In this document: piece by piece, positions 22,297 to 33,164 of the stretch
How positions within the stretch are numbered: position 1 is the stretch's first letter
Layout of the letters: every line of letters begins with the position of its first letter
NCBI GenBank assembly: GCA_963662175.1
Contig: OY759226.1
Location: forward strand, 23,792,446 to 23,856,445
Origin: Aradus depressus
Taxonomy: Eukaryota > Arthropoda > Insecta > Hemiptera > Aradidae
Length of the DNA stretch: 64,000 nt
Reading direction: 5' to 3'
Made by a program: the position numbers and the translations under genes
The notes under the pieces: generated by a model
The model's input: only the letters and a program-made list of their open reading frames with translations
What the model was told of the DNA's origin: nothing
The model's database searches: none

Positions 22297-22512
22297 CTTG
22301 AGCACGCCGTCTTTCGGATGGGACATTAAACAATGGTCCCGAGCGCTACTATGTCCGAATCTCGTTAAAGACCCCGATCCTAGGTGAATGAACCAGGGAA
22401 GGCAAAAGTTAGGACTCCAGTAGAGTCGGGCTCATGTCCACAAGAGCGCTTTGGTAGTAGGCGATATGACCTCATAGTTAAAGCCCGCTCATAAGACTAC
22501 TAACTACTAATA
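22297..22512 (+). mobile_element. SINE, 5' truncated
   Basis: From TTGAGCACGCCGTCTTTCGG to CATAAGACTACTAACTACTA; several point changes and small deletions mark an old copy. Confidence 0.7.
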
Positions 22513-22842
22513 GTATGCTAGTTTTCCCTCAAATGTTGATTCATTGGACAGTTGATCCTATAGTTCATCAATCAATTTTGCAGTCAATATTTTTTCTTTT
22601 GTTATAAAGAAAAATTTACGAGTAAGCGGCATAACAGAAAAGCGATAACACGGTGTTATCAGTTCACAGCTAATCTGAGCTGTCGGATTTAAGTACAAAC
22701 TGTTTCAAAGCCCAAGGATAACCTTGATTGATTCTTTTTAAAAACTACGTAGTTTCTTATGTAATCGTTCGGTAACTTAATTTTGAATTTTTACCGATAT
22801 GTTTTCCGACCCCCCGTGAATACATAACCAAAGAAAGTTGTC

Positions 22843-23057
22843 AGTTAGTTATTATGATTCATGCCCGGGCTTTAACGACAAGGTCATATCGCCTACTACA
22901 AAATGCGCTCTTTCGTCACTCTGGTGGACATGAGCCCGACTCTACTATGGGAGTCCTAAATTCTGCCTACCCAATATAAAGGCATCGGTCGGGTTTCGAA
23001 CCCACGATCTTGAACTCAGAAGACAAGCACGTATACCACTGAGCTACCGGCGCCCTC
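22843..23057 (-). mobile_element. SINE, internally deleted
   Basis: Both ends are present (GAGGGCGCCGGTAGCTCAGT head and CATAATAACTAAC tail, read on minus) but about 130 bp of the body is missing. The preceding 110 bp recurs before another SINE at 24709. Confidence 0.75.
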
Positions 23058-23095
23058 TGAGAAAGTTGTCAGTATTCATGTTATTAACCCCCTGA

Positions 23096-23330
23096 CGCAA
23101 AAGGAGGGGTTTTATAAGTTTGAAGCCTTTGTCTGTGTGTTTGTGTCTGTCTGTGGCATCATAGCTCCAAGACAGCTGAACCTATTTCAAATTGTTTTTT
23201 TCGTTTCAAAAGCTGGTTTTTCCGAGATGGTTCTATTTTGGATGGATTTATTTTGAATTTGAGGGGTCGGAAAAACATGAACTGCCGGTGAAAACTCAGT
23301 CAAAGTGCCGCCCTTGCAATTGCCGGACTT
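23096..23330 (+). repeat. Family D dispersed repeat
   Basis: Has GCAAAAGGAGGGGTTTTATA, GTGGCATCATAGCTCCAAGA and TTTCAAAAGCTGGTTTTTCC. A second copy is on the minus strand at 28170-28425 and a tip of it at 29070-29105. Class unknown. Confidence 0.5.
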
Positions 23331-23332
23331 TG

Positions 23333-23540
23333 AACGATGGTCCCGAGCCTGTACAATGTCAGGTACTCGTTAAAGACCACTGCCCTAGGTGAATAAAAAA
23401 TTTAGGGTAAGCAAAATTTAGGACTCCCATAGTAGAGTCGGGCTCATGTCCACCAGAGGGACGAAAGAGCGCTCTGTTAGTAGGCGATATGACCTCATAG
23501 TTAAAGCCCGGGCATGAGTCATAAAACCTAACCTAACCTA
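23333..23540 (+). mobile_element. SINE, 5' truncated, CCTAA tail
   Basis: Starts at ACGATGGTCCCGAGCCTGTA; ends CATAAAACCTAACCTAACCT. Confidence 0.8.
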
Positions 23541-23887
23541 CCGATCCAACATTGGCGGTGATTCACCGACACTTTTTCAACACAGCTAACATTCTTATAC
23601 GTAGTAGATTTTCTTATAATACAAAATATGAAGTAATAGACTCCACCCACCTAGGACATTCTTTTGGCGACCAAAGATACTCGTAGAATCAGACTCTGAT
23701 TGGTAACGCTAGTCATTATGAAGTGTGAACATTATCATTACACCATACTAATCCGAAAATATCCATTATAGTTTGTCTGATGTCACTTCACAGATCATTA
23801 ACTGCATTTCGTACCAATGAATAACGTACCTGCAATTGTTAGATATGACCTTTATTAATTTCTCAGTACAATTCAACCAGTCTTTTA
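23541..23887. other. Unannotated interval
   Basis: No repeat family or coding frame recognised. Confidence 0.4.
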
Positions 23888-24015
23888 CTAGTTAGTTACT
23901 GTGACTCATGGTGTTATATCGCCTACTACCAGAATGCTTTTTCATCGCTCTGGTGAACATGAGAACGACTCTACCTAGACGTCTTTGAGTACCTGTAATT
24001 GAACAGGCCCAGGGA
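23888..24015 (-). mobile_element. SINE 3' fragment, diverged
   Basis: Minus-strand remnant of the CTCTGGTAGTAGGCGATATG region with many changes, adjoining the fold-back element at 24020. Confidence 0.6.
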
Positions 24016-24019
24016 CTTA

Positions 24020-24540
24020 GAATAATAAAATATACAAATAATGAAAAGTATAAATAAGTCTTAAAGCATCAGGGTACAGAGTAAAAAGATAAAAAATTAT
24101 AAACTAACTTACCCCACCCCCACAGCACTGCGGTTAAAGGACAACTGGCATAGCTCTAAGGGTTGGTGATAGCTAGGTTCACTCACTCTCTCTACATGCA
24201 AAACCAATCATTCTAACTCGTCTCTACATAATAGTAATATAATATAAAAAAATTATAAAAACCAAAGGAATTTTTTGTTGTCATAAAATATAATAAATAA
24301 AATAAAATAAAAATAAAGTGACTTGTTTTAGTTATTATAAATATTAGAATGAATGGTTTTGCATGTAGAGAGAGTGAGTGAACCTAGCTATCCCCATCCC
24401 TTAGCTATGCCAGTTGTACTTTAATCGATGTACTGTATGGGTGGGGTAAATAAGTTTATAATTTTTTATCTAGTTACTCTGTACCCTGATGCTTTAAGAG
24501 TTATTTATAATTTTCATTATTTGTATATTTTATTATTCTA
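24020..24540. mobile_element. Fold-back element, ~200-bp imperfect arms
   Basis: The left arm (about 24020-24220, with CATCAGGGTACAGAGTAAAA, GCATAGCTCTAAGGGTTGG and CTCTCTCTACATGCAAAACC) is mirrored by the right arm (about 24342-24540, with GGTTTTGCATGTAGAGAGAG and TCTGTACCCTGATGCTTTA). The spacer is about 120 bp of AT-rich DNA. No coding frame. Confidence 0.75.
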
Positions 24541-24708
24541 TCATAGATGTACCACTGATGATGACGCTGATGCATACTACTTAGTTTCTTATGTAATCGT
24601 TAGGTAACTTAATTTTGAATTTTTACCGATATGTTTTCCGACCCCCCGTGAATACATAACGAAAAAAAGTTGTCAGTTATGAATACATAACGAAAGAAAG
24701 TTGTCAGT

Positions 24709-24951
24709 TATGACTCATGCCCGGGCTTTATCTACGAGGTTATATTGCCTACTACCAGAGCGCTCTTTCGTCACTCTGGTGAACATGAGCCGGACTCTAC
24801 TATGGGAGTCTTAAATTTTGACTACCCTAGATTTTTATTCACCTAGGGTAGGGGTCTTTAACGAGTACCTGACATCGTACAGACTCGGGACCATCGCTTA
24901 ACGTCCCATCCGAAGGACGGCGTGTTTAGGTTTATTTTACCTTCCAGATAA
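24709..24951 (-). mobile_element. SINE, 5' truncated
   Basis: Minus-strand body from the CATGAGTCATA end to TTTATCTGGAAGGTAAAAT. The upstream sequence GTGAATACATAACGAAAGAA is repeated twice before it. Confidence 0.75.
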
Positions 24952-25084
24952 ATGATCGATGAAGCTGTTGCATCGAAAATCTGTTCTGGTCTAAAATAAA
25001 ACAGTGGGAAGACAACGTCTTTTATTTCTATGAGAAATCTCGTCCCACAACATCTTACTATCGCTTTACGTCCCACCCTAAGGA

Positions 25085-25480
25085 TGTCCGATATAATCAA
25101 TATATCGATGTTCAGCCAAATCGGCCATAGGAAAAGGGGAGGATCAGAGGGGGACTCAAGACAAAAATCGATGTATTGAATGTATCAACGAAAAATGTTA
25201 TTTAAATACAAAACCCCATAGGAATGGTATCTATTAATTTTCCGCGAAATCTATCGAAGGGAAGGGGGGTACGCTAAAGAAGGGGGGGTTCATCTAAAAT
25301 TGTCTAATAATTTCCGATGTAATGATTGTTTCCACAGAAAATATACGATAGTATGAGGATTCAGAAATCACAGTCGAATATCGAGTTTTAGTCCAAATGG
25401 TCGATTGGGCTTGGAGGGAGAGCGGAAATATAATTGATTAACTCAGGTCAAAATTGGATTTAATCTAGATTCCCCGCCCT
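25085..25480 (-). repeat. Family B dispersed repeat
   Basis: Minus-strand copy with CAGCCAAATCGGCCATAGGA, the G-rich block and the TGGTCGATTGGGCTTGGAGG segment; ends lost. Confidence 0.55.
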
Positions 25481-26040
25481 CTATTGTGCACGCCACCTGT
25501 TTCAAGAATTTGAAGTTTAGAACCCTCAATATGAACAGTTAATATGTTTTGACCGTATCAAATTTGACTTATTTTGACCTACTTTTTGACTACTACCACT
25601 ATCTGTCTAGCCATACCTTGACCTCAATTTCTTCAAACAGATAATCTAAAAGAATGCTTTTAAATCAAAAATTCTACACTGAAGAAATTATATGCTTTCA
25701 AAGACGTTTCATAATATACTTTTAGGGGAAACTAGATTGTAGGTTGGATTAGGAATGACAGCGCTTAGCAGGCGTTAAACAAAACCCTAATAACGAGTGT
25801 TTAACGTCGGTCCCCTTGATATCTTGGAAAGAGAGAGGTGAAGAGATGGCACAGTATGCGCACTATAAGATCTCTGCTAGGGAAGAAGCATCTCGCACTT
25901 ACCCAGATATTTTGACAAATACCTCTGTCATACTTGAAGCTGTTGGAACCTATATTAGTTGTACCGGGTTTGAGAATAATATTGAATAACGACCAATTTT
26001 TACAGAACGATGGCTAGTTGCGCAAAGCTAATGACCAAAT
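25481..26040. other. Unannotated interval
   Basis: Apparently single-copy within the window; no coding frame with a recognisable domain. Confidence 0.4.
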
Positions 26041-26044
26041 CATA

Positions 26045-26375
26045 AATGAAAAAAAAAAAATCTTGGGAATAATTAAAGCTATGTTATTTAAGCTTTGTAC
26101 AAAAAAAAAATCTTGGAAATTATTAAAGCTATATTATTTAAGCTTTGTACAAAAAAAAAATCTTGGAAATTATTAAAGCTATATTATTTAAGCTTTGTAC
26201 AAAAAAAAAATCTTGGAAATTATTAAAGCTATATTATTTAAGCTTTGTACAAAGAAAAAATGTTGGAAATTATTGAAGCTATATTACTTAAATTTTGTGC
26301 AAAAAAAAAAAAAAAAGAAATCTTGGAAATTATTGAAGCTATATTACTTAAGCATTGTACAAAAAAAAAAAAAAT
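26045..26375 (+). repeat. 50-bp minisatellite, about six to seven units
   Basis: Unit: poly-A of about ten, then TCTTGGAAATTATTAAAGCT and ATATTATTTAAGCTTTGTAC. Early units are exactly 50 bp; later ones have longer A-runs. A 60-codon frame (26195-26377) is a by-product. Confidence 0.9.
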
Positions 26376-26390
26376 AATTAAGAAATAGCG

Positions 26391-26505
26391 AGGGCGCCGG
26401 TATCTCAGAGTTTGGGTGCTAGCCTTCTGAGCTTAAGATTGCGGGTTCGATACCCGGCCAGGACCCTTAGGTTTTTTTTATCTGGGAGGTCAAAAACCTG
26501 TTGAC
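26391..26505 (+). mobile_element. SINE 5' fragment (tRNA-like head)
   Basis: GAGGGCGCCGGTATCTCAGA head and GGTTCGATACCCGGCC B box, then a truncated body. Diverged A box. Confidence 0.7.
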
Positions 26506-26693
26506 GATTTCTCTACTAAGGCATTCTCAAAACTAAAGTTTAACATTTAAGTTTACAATCTACTCTTTATAACATATAATTTTAATAAGTTTATATTCGA
26601 AACGTGAAATAAAAACTGACATATCTTTTGTAATAAAAAACAATTAATAATCATTATCGAGTTTTATGGTAGTCAATATACAAATTTTCGGAT

Positions 26694-26890
26694 TCGAAAC
26701 CCGGCCGAGGCCCTTAGTTTTTTTTTTATCTGGGAGGTGAAAAAAACCGATGGAATGTTAAATGGTGGTCCACTTGTGGGTCAGTACTTGTTAAAGACCC
26801 CTACCCAAAGTAACTAACCTCAGTAAGCAAAATCCAGATGGACGATAGAGTAGTCTGGAAGTAGGGGGGTATTTGACCGCATTGATAGAA
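26694..26890 (+). mobile_element. SINE, old diverged copy
   Basis: Starts in the B box (GATTCGAAACCCGGCCGAGG); the body is recognisable through GTTAAAGACCCCTACCC but the 3' half is eroded. Confidence 0.6.
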
Positions 26891-27222
26891 TCTTGAATTA
26901 CAAGATTATTGATTATTTCCTGCTTTTTTTCCATAGGTGTCTTCTTATTATTTATTAATTTTATTGACAATATTTCACTATGACATTATGAGCCAAAATT
27001 TGGTTCATAGTAACCAGAAGAAAGGGACGTGGAAGTGCCCGGAAATATTTTCAAAAAAAAAAACTCGGGAAAAAAAATCCGGAAAAAGCAATGTAATAAT
27101 ATCCCAGAGAAGCTTAAGAAATATATTTAAAAGAGTTAAAATGACCAGAAAATTCTAAAAAGTGAATTTTAATTATGTCCTCTGTAAATAGTTTAAATAA
27201 ATTTTAAATAATATTTAAAATT

Positions 27223-27555
27223 GAGGGCGCCGGTAGCTCAGTGGTAAGCGTGCTTGCCTTCTGAGCTCAAGAACGTGGGTTCAAAACCCGACCGAGGCCC
27301 TTAGTTTATTTTATCTCGGAAGTAGCACGCCGTCCTTCAGATGGGACGTTAAGCGATGGTCCCGAGCCTGTACGATGTCAGGTACTCGTTAAAGACCCGC
27401 TGCCCTAGGTCAATAAACATTTAGGGTAGACAAAATTTAGGACTCCCATAGTAGAGTCGGGCTCTTGAAGACCAGAGTGACGAAAGAGCGCTCTGGTAGT
27501 AGGAGATATGACCTCGTAGTTAAAGCCCGGGCATGAGTCATAATAACTAACTTTA
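27223..27555 (+). mobile_element. tRNA-derived SINE, near full length
   Basis: Complete head (GAGGGCGCCGGTAGCTCAGT), slightly changed B box (GGTTCAAAACCCG), body lacking about 12 bp around AAACTTAAGC, end CATAATAACTAACTTT. Confidence 0.85.
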
Positions 27556-27774
27556 AATTAACATCTCATTTCACTATGAAATAAAGGCAGTTTAATTTTT
27601 TACTCGGCGCGAAAGAGTAAATTGTTGCAACACTAACTTTGAGAAAAAGTAAAATTTCGCGCAAGTCCTTCACCTAGAACAGGAAGAACAACCTCACAGG
27701 TTGCCAGGTGTTTACTTTACCAGTTATACAATCGGTAAGAAACTAGACTACAAAAATGGTAAAGACTTCCGGTC

Positions 27775-28085
27775 TGCCTGTGACGATAACTCCCAATATA
27801 ATGAATATATCGACACTAAATTTAATATGTAAATCCAAAAACCCACAAGGACGACACCTATCAATTTTCAGATGATCTATTTGGTGGAGAATTGTACTAA
27901 AAAACCCTAATAACTGCCTACGTAATGGGGTGTCGACATAGAATTTGATATGTGGTTTCAGAAGTCCTTATGTAAGCCACATGTTGATTTTCAGCCATAT
28001 CAGTGGGCAAAAACGTAGTTGAATAATTCGCACCGGGGAAGTGCATTGTTGGATGATTCACCGACAAATATCGAAAAATTAAAAA
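27775..28085 (-). repeat. Family B dispersed repeat
   Basis: Minus-strand copy: GTGACGATAACTCCCAATAT, then TCAATTTTCAG, ending ATGATTCACCGAC, the palindrome-like family end. Confidence 0.65.
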
Positions 28086-28138
28086 TAAATCGACACAAAA
28101 AATAAACCTTTAAAAAAGGAGGTGGCTTGAAGGGCTTA

Positions 28139-28161
28139 GGGGGGGGGGGGGGGGGGGGGGG
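28139..28161 (+). repeat. Poly-G tract
   Basis: Twenty-three consecutive G between a family B end and family D. Confidence 0.9.
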
Positions 28162-28169
28162 CTTGGCCT

Positions 28170-28425
28170 TATAAACATTTGAGCACAAAACTCTCAAGTC
28201 TCTAACTGTAATAGAGGCCGAGATCCCAACACAGGCTCTGATGAAACCTGAATATCTTGGAGACATACCCGATGTCCATCAAACATGGCTAAGAACCATC
28301 GCAAATACCAGCTTTTGAAACAAAAAAACCGCTTTGAAATTGGTTCAGCCGACTTGGATCTATGATGCCACCCGAACAACGACGGTGTCGCTAAGCGGAC
28401 AAACATACAAACAACATTGCCAGCC
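28170..28425 (-). repeat. Family D dispersed repeat, copy 2
   Basis: On the minus strand it reads GTGGCATCATAGATCCAAGT, then CGGCTGAACCAATTTCAAAG and TTTCAAAAGCTGGTATTTGC, matching 23150-23240. Confidence 0.6.
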
Positions 28426-28534
28426 TGCCAACTGATGAGTGCAGACCATATGTTTGTATATTATAAATCACATCTTTATAATATACAATACAATTTATAC
28501 AACATTATTAATACGGTAGGCCACTCTAAAAATC

Positions 28535-28904
28535 ACAGATGATTCATTCGAGGGCGCCGGTAGCTCAGTGGTATCCGTGCTTGACTTCTGAGCTCAAGGT
28601 CGTGGGTTCGTAACCCGACCGAGGCCCTTAGTTTATTTTATCTGGGAGGTAAAATAAACTTAAGCACGCCGTCCTTCGGATGGGACGTTAAGCGATGGTC
28701 CCGAGCCTGTACGATGTCAGGTACTCGTTAAAGACCCCTAACCTAGATGAATAAAAATTTAGGGTAGGCAAAATTTAGGACTCCCACAGTAGAGTCGGGC
28801 TCATGTCCACCAGAGTGACGAAAGAGCGCTCTGGTAGTAGGCGATATGACCTCGTTGTTAAATCCCGGGCATGAGTCATAAACAACCAACCAACAGATGA
28901 TTCA
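28535..28904 (+). mobile_element. tRNA-derived SINE with 12-bp target-site duplication
   Basis: Flanked by ACAGATGATTCA at 28535-28546 and 28893-28904. Full length with GGTTCGTAACCCGACCG B box; the tail is AACAACCAACCA rather than CCTAA. A complete and probably fairly recent insertion. Confidence 0.9.
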
Positions 28905-29284
28905 AAAACCAAAAAAGGACCATGAATATAGTTTTGTGTCGAAGAGAGAATGGCTGATATTTTTGTTTGTAATAGTAAAATATTGTAAATAGATTTCGAT
29001 ATAATATCATTCTGTAAATAAAAATACGATTTTTTTGAAAACGCTTTTTATACTTATCGTATAAACGCAAAAAAGGCTTCAAACTTATAAAACCCCTCCC
29101 TTGTGCCTGTGAACACGATAACTCCCGATACAATGGATGTATCAACACGAAATTTTACCTATGCATCCAGAATCTTTTAAGGATGACACCTATCGATTTT
29201 CAGCCAAATCAGCCACGGGGGGGGGGGGGGGATTAGTGCGGAGGAAGTTAACACAAAAACAATAACTGCCGTTGTATTGAAAGT

Positions 29285-29970
29285 TGTTAAGTCGCGAGTT
29301 GAGTGTGGGTGAATTCGGGAACACGCCGAGACAATCGATAGGAGTCGGCGGGACTCTTGAACTACATGAGTCAGTAAGCAGTTGGGCAGCACGCGGGGTG
29401 GACTGAGTTGGTTGAGTTCGCTGTTACCACGCGGGTATACAGTGAGTCGTTTGTTACCATGCGGAAGTGAGTTGTTTTGTTACCACGCGGGGTGGACTGA
29501 GTTGGGCACCACGCAGGGTGGACTGAGTTGGCTGTTACCACACGGGTATAAAGTGAGTCGTTTGTTACCATGCGGAAGTGAGTTGGTTATTACCACGCGG
29601 GTATAAAGTGAGTCGTCTCTTAACAACGAGAGGGACCAGTTGGTCGCCACGCGGGGTGGACTGAGAGTCTGGGTCGAGCCAGCACGCGGTGTGCGGAATG
29701 GATTCGTCCTTATTACCACGCGGGTATAAGGTGAGTCGTTAGTTACCATGCGGAAGTGAGTTGGTTATTACCACGCGGGTATAAAGTGAGTCGTCTGTTA
29801 CCAAGCGCAGTAAGTGAGTGACTTGTGTAGTTCCCACGCGGTATGGGACTTATTATTGAACAACTGACTTTGTGTTCGTTACCACGCGGTTTTGTAATAA
29901 GGGTGTTGACCAAATAAATATATCTGTTGCTCTACTCTAAGTTCTTTTTAACCTGTACCCAAATCCAACA
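29285..29970 (+). repeat. BEL left LTR with expanded minisatellite
   Basis: Contains many copies of a TTACCACGCGGGTATAAAGT / GAGTCGT / TTACCATGCGGAAGTGAGTT motif. It is about 198 bp longer than the right LTR, mainly because of extra minisatellite units between about 29596 and 29760. Confidence 0.85.
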
Positions 29971-30033
29971 TGGTTTTTACCGGGCCGGATTAACGCAAGT
30001 ACATACAGTCCATTTTATTATTTTCAATTTCAA

Positions 30034-30433
30034 AATGTCGCGAAGAAAGTCAAATTAGTCGACAGAAAAAACGATACCCCGTCGGCACCAGCGCCGACGC
30101 CGTAGATCTTCTGCTGCTGAGAAGACTGCACCTCCCGCTACCGCGAACGAACCCTCCTGCGACGCCTCTTCTGCGCAAGCTGAACCGACATCCGCGACTT
30201 GAGCGCTCGCGCCTCCAGCCTCTTTGGATGAAGCCTACAACCCACGACCTCAACGCACCAATTGGCCTACTCATCGTATGCCTGGACGCAAAAGTCGGCT
30301 CGGACAGCCGCCTTCCATTCCACGCGGCACTGAGATCACCACTCGCACACCATTCGCTACACTGATGCATGTCGCTTCCGCTCCGTTCATGGACGACTTC
30401 CGCGCCTTTTCTCGCGATTCGCACGCTGCATGA
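30034..30433 (+). pseudogene. Gag-start remnant of BEL/Pao element
   Basis: ATGTCGCGAAGAAAGTCAAA at 30034 begins a basic stretch that stops after a few codons; beyond it the frame resumes as RRHQRRRRRR, alanine/proline-rich sequence and SLDEAYNPRPQRTNWPTHRM. Interrupted by stop codons; no zinc knuckle seen. Confidence 0.45.
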
Positions 30434-30434
30434 G

Positions 30435-30653
30435 CTGGCTGATCGGGAGCTGCAGCGGTACCCGCTCGCGTCAGAAGTGCTCTTGAAGGAGACCTACGGG
30501 GACGACAACGCTCCGCCGCAATCCTGGAAGCTGGGACGGATCACCCAGCTCTACCCGGGGCAAGACGCGATCACGCGAGTCGCGGATGTCGCAACGACCA
30601 CCGGGGTTGTGCGCAGACCCCTTTCGCGACTATGCCCGCTCCCAACCCAATAA
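30435..30653 (+). pseudogene. Integrase C-terminal domain of BEL/Pao pol
   Basis: Reads LKETYGDDNAPPQSWKLGRI, then TQLYPGQDAITRVADVATTT and GVVRRPLSRLCPLP. This is the family signature at the end of BEL/Pao pol (PPxxWxLGRVxxxxPGxDxxxRxxxVRTxxGxxxRPxxKLxxLP). Only this terminal domain remains, joined directly to Gag-derived sequence. Confidence 0.8.
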
Positions 30654-30681
30654 TGAAGCCGAGCCTTCATGGGGGGCGGGA

Positions 30682-31169
30682 TGTTAAGTCGCGAGTTGAG
30701 TGTGGGTGAATTCGGGAACACGCCGAGACAATCGATGAGTCGGCGGGACTCTTGAACTACATGAGTCAGTAAGCAGTTGGGCAGCACGCGGAGTGGACTG
30801 AGTTGGTTGAGTTGGCTGTTACCACGCGGGTATACAGTGAGTCGTTTGTTACCATGCGGAAGTGAGTTGTTTTGTTACCACGCGGGGTGGACTGAGTTGG
30901 GCACCACGCGGGGTGGACTGAGTTGGCTGTTACCACACGGGTATAAAGTGAGTCGTTTGTTACCATGCGGAAGTGAGTTGGTTATTACCACGCGGGTATA
31001 AAGTGAGTCGTCTGTTACCAAGCACAGTAAGTGAGTGACTTGTGTAGTTCCCACGCGGTATGGGACTTATTATTGAACAACTGACTTTGTGTTCGTTACC
31101 ACGCGGTTTTGTATAAATATATCTGTTGCTCTACTCTAAGTTCTCATAAACCTGTACCCAAATCCAACA
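30682..31169 (+). repeat. BEL right LTR
   Basis: 488 bp; same ends as the left LTR, with fewer TTACCACGCGG units and a short deletion near GCGGTTTTGTATAAATATAT. Confidence 0.9.
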
Positions 31170-31315
31170 AAAGTAATGACACGAACCTTCCTATGTATAT
31201 TCAAAGCCCAATAAGGACAACACCTATTAGTTTTTCGCAAAATCGCTCAAAGAGAAGGGGAAGATCAGAAGGGGTAACTTGACTCAAATATTCTAATAAC
31301 TGCCGTCGTAATAAA

Positions 31316-32027
31316 GCTTTTTTATTTATTATTTTTTTTTTTTTAATTTACAAAGAGATATTTACAACTGTATAAAAATATATACAACAAGCAAATATGC
31401 TAATACAGAGATAATGGCAATGTCAAGAGGGGAGAAATCACCCAGTGGTGACACTCCCTAGTCACTGTTTTTCTCTTGTTTTCAACTAATCACTGTCACT
31501 GTCACTGCTTCTGATCAGGAGATCTCTAGGCCATTGACGCTTAAACCGTCGTTGGGGAAGTATGGCAGAATGGAGGGCACGGACTAGAGGATTATTGTGG
31601 GAACCAAGAAGGGAAAATCATTTTTTATATTTGGATTTAGCGACTCCAGTAATGAAAGGTACGTTAAGGTCAGTGTGAAGGGTTTTGTTGGAGACGTAGT
31701 AAGGAGCATTGGCTATTGTACGAAGGATTTTGGATTGAAGGGATTGGATGCGCTGGAGATTGGAAGCCTTGGCAGAACCCCAGAGTTCAAGTCCGTAAGT
31801 CCACATAGGTTTGAGTATTGCGTTGTATATAAGTCGTTTTGTTGTCAAAGTTAGTTTGTATCTTTTGTCTAATAGTCTTAGTAGAAGTTTATAACGTCTG
31901 TTCATTTCTTGTCTTTTCAGTCTCGTGTGACGATTCCATGTTAGTCGTTTGTCGAGTATGAGGTTAGATAGCGGACTTTGTTTTTTAAAGGGATGGGATT
32001 TTTGTCAAGGTACCCTGGAGGGCAGGT
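31316..32027 (-). pseudogene. Jockey-type LINE 3' end (RT C-terminus, poly-A)
   Basis: Minus-strand reading: SNLILDKRLTWNRHTRLKRQ, MNRRYKLLLRLLDKRYKLTL, LIYNAILKPMWTYGLELWGS, then RTIANAPYYVSNKTLHTDLN. This is the typical end of Jockey-clade reverse transcriptase, followed by the NPLVRALHSAILPQRRFKRQ block and a poly-A tail (31331-31345). 5' truncated, with at least one frame break. Confidence 0.8.
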
Positions 32028-32100
32028 AAATAAATTTATAGACACAAAATTTAATATGAAGATTCAGAAGCCCCATAATTGATAATTTCGTAGTGGGGAA

Positions 32101-32590
32101 TTTTTAACATTTTTATGAATATTAGAAAATTTTACAATATTTATTTTCTGTATGAAATTTTAATGTTGAAGAGAAACACTTTGGTATTTTGCCAGATCAT
32201 AAGATTTATAGCAAGCGAAAAGAGAGACGGAAAAAAACTACTTTAAGTGGGAAAGCTAATTTCCCGGAGAGAGACTTTCCAAAAATAAATGGAAAAGTGT
32301 TGCGGAACTTTAAATTTATTAAGGGTCAATGACCTTCCGAGCTTTTCTTTAACATTCCAGGAGAAAGTAAGTTCCGATTTTATTCAAAAAAATTTCCAAT
32401 CTGAAAGATTTTTTTCAAAATCAGGAGCTTAAAAATGGTAGATTTTCAATTTTTGAAAGCTCCGTGAACTCATCGGAACTTCATTTTAATCGATCCCTTT
32501 AAAGAGAAAATTACTTAATGACAACCTATCGATACAATTAACAAATGAGAATAACATTTTTTAAAGTGACACAATTAATTTTTACTTTCG
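32101..32590. other. Unannotated interval
   Basis: AT-rich; nothing recognised. Confidence 0.4.
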
Positions 32591-32905
32591 CAGTTATACA
32601 AAGTATTGAGAAAGTTATGTAATCAGCAAAAAAATCGATGTTGAATTTTCAACGGAATTTCATATTTTCCGACTCCCTGCTTCCAAAAATGCAAAAAAAA
32701 AATGTCTCTGTCATTATGTACACGATAACTCCCGATATAATGAATGTACCGACACGAAATTTCATAGGTGTACCCAGAATCCCAATAGGACAAAAAAATG
32801 TCGATTTTGGACAAATCGGGTAAAGGGAACAGGTTCAGAGGGGGGGGGGGGGGGGGGTTGACCCTTCAGAGGGAGAGCGAAAACTTGATGCAATGCACCT
32901 GATAC
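32590..32905 (-). repeat. Family B dispersed repeat with poly-G
   Basis: Starts AAGTTATGTAATCAGCAAAA and carries GTACACGATAACTCCCGATA, a 17-18-base G run at 32840-32857 within the G-rich block, and AGGGAGAGCGAAAACTTGAT. Confidence 0.7.
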
Positions 32906-33164
32906 CAACTGACAGCCCTATGGAAAGGGCTGCAGGGCCAATCTGCTCATATGTATAATTTACAGGTCGGCTATTATATAATATATAATGCCTTAAAATT
33001 ATATCTAAATATAAATTTTTATTACTGCTTTAATAAGAAACGATAAAATACAATTGGACTAACTTATTTACACACAATAGAGAACTTTGTAAATATTTAT
33101 AAGTTAGAGATTAAAGTAGCAATATTAAACAATAAATACATAAATAACGAATTATAACTAATGA

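Larger units (their letters stand above)
29280..31174 (+). mobile_element. BEL/Pao LTR retrotransposon, internally deleted
   Basis: LTRs begin TGTTAAGTCGCGAGTTGAGT and end AATCCAACA. Left LTR 29285-29970, right LTR 30682-31169. Target duplication AAAGT at 29280-29284 and 31170-31174. Internal DNA is only about 711 bp. The purine tract TGGGGGGCGGGA precedes the right LTR, and the sequence after the left LTR (TGGTTTTTACCGGGCC) is the likely primer-binding region, tRNA not identified. Gag, protease, RT and RNase H are missing, so it would depend on a partner. Confidence 0.9.
29105..32100 (-). repeat. Family B copy hosting BEL/Pao and Jockey insertions
   Basis: Family B segments at 29105-29279, 31175-31315 and 32028-32100 are contiguous in consensus order once the BEL element (29285-31169) and the LINE tail (about 31316-32027) are removed. 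Confidence 0.65.

Noticed and set aside
26195..26377. 60-codon lysine-rich frame
   Set aside because: By-product of the 50-bp minisatellite.
30050..30424. Minus-strand 124-codon frame
   Set aside because: Shadow of GC-rich BEL coding sequence on the plus strand, where homology is clear.
29371..31001. ORFs reading LLPRGYTVSRLLPCGSEL on both strands
   Set aside because: Produced by the LTR minisatellite.
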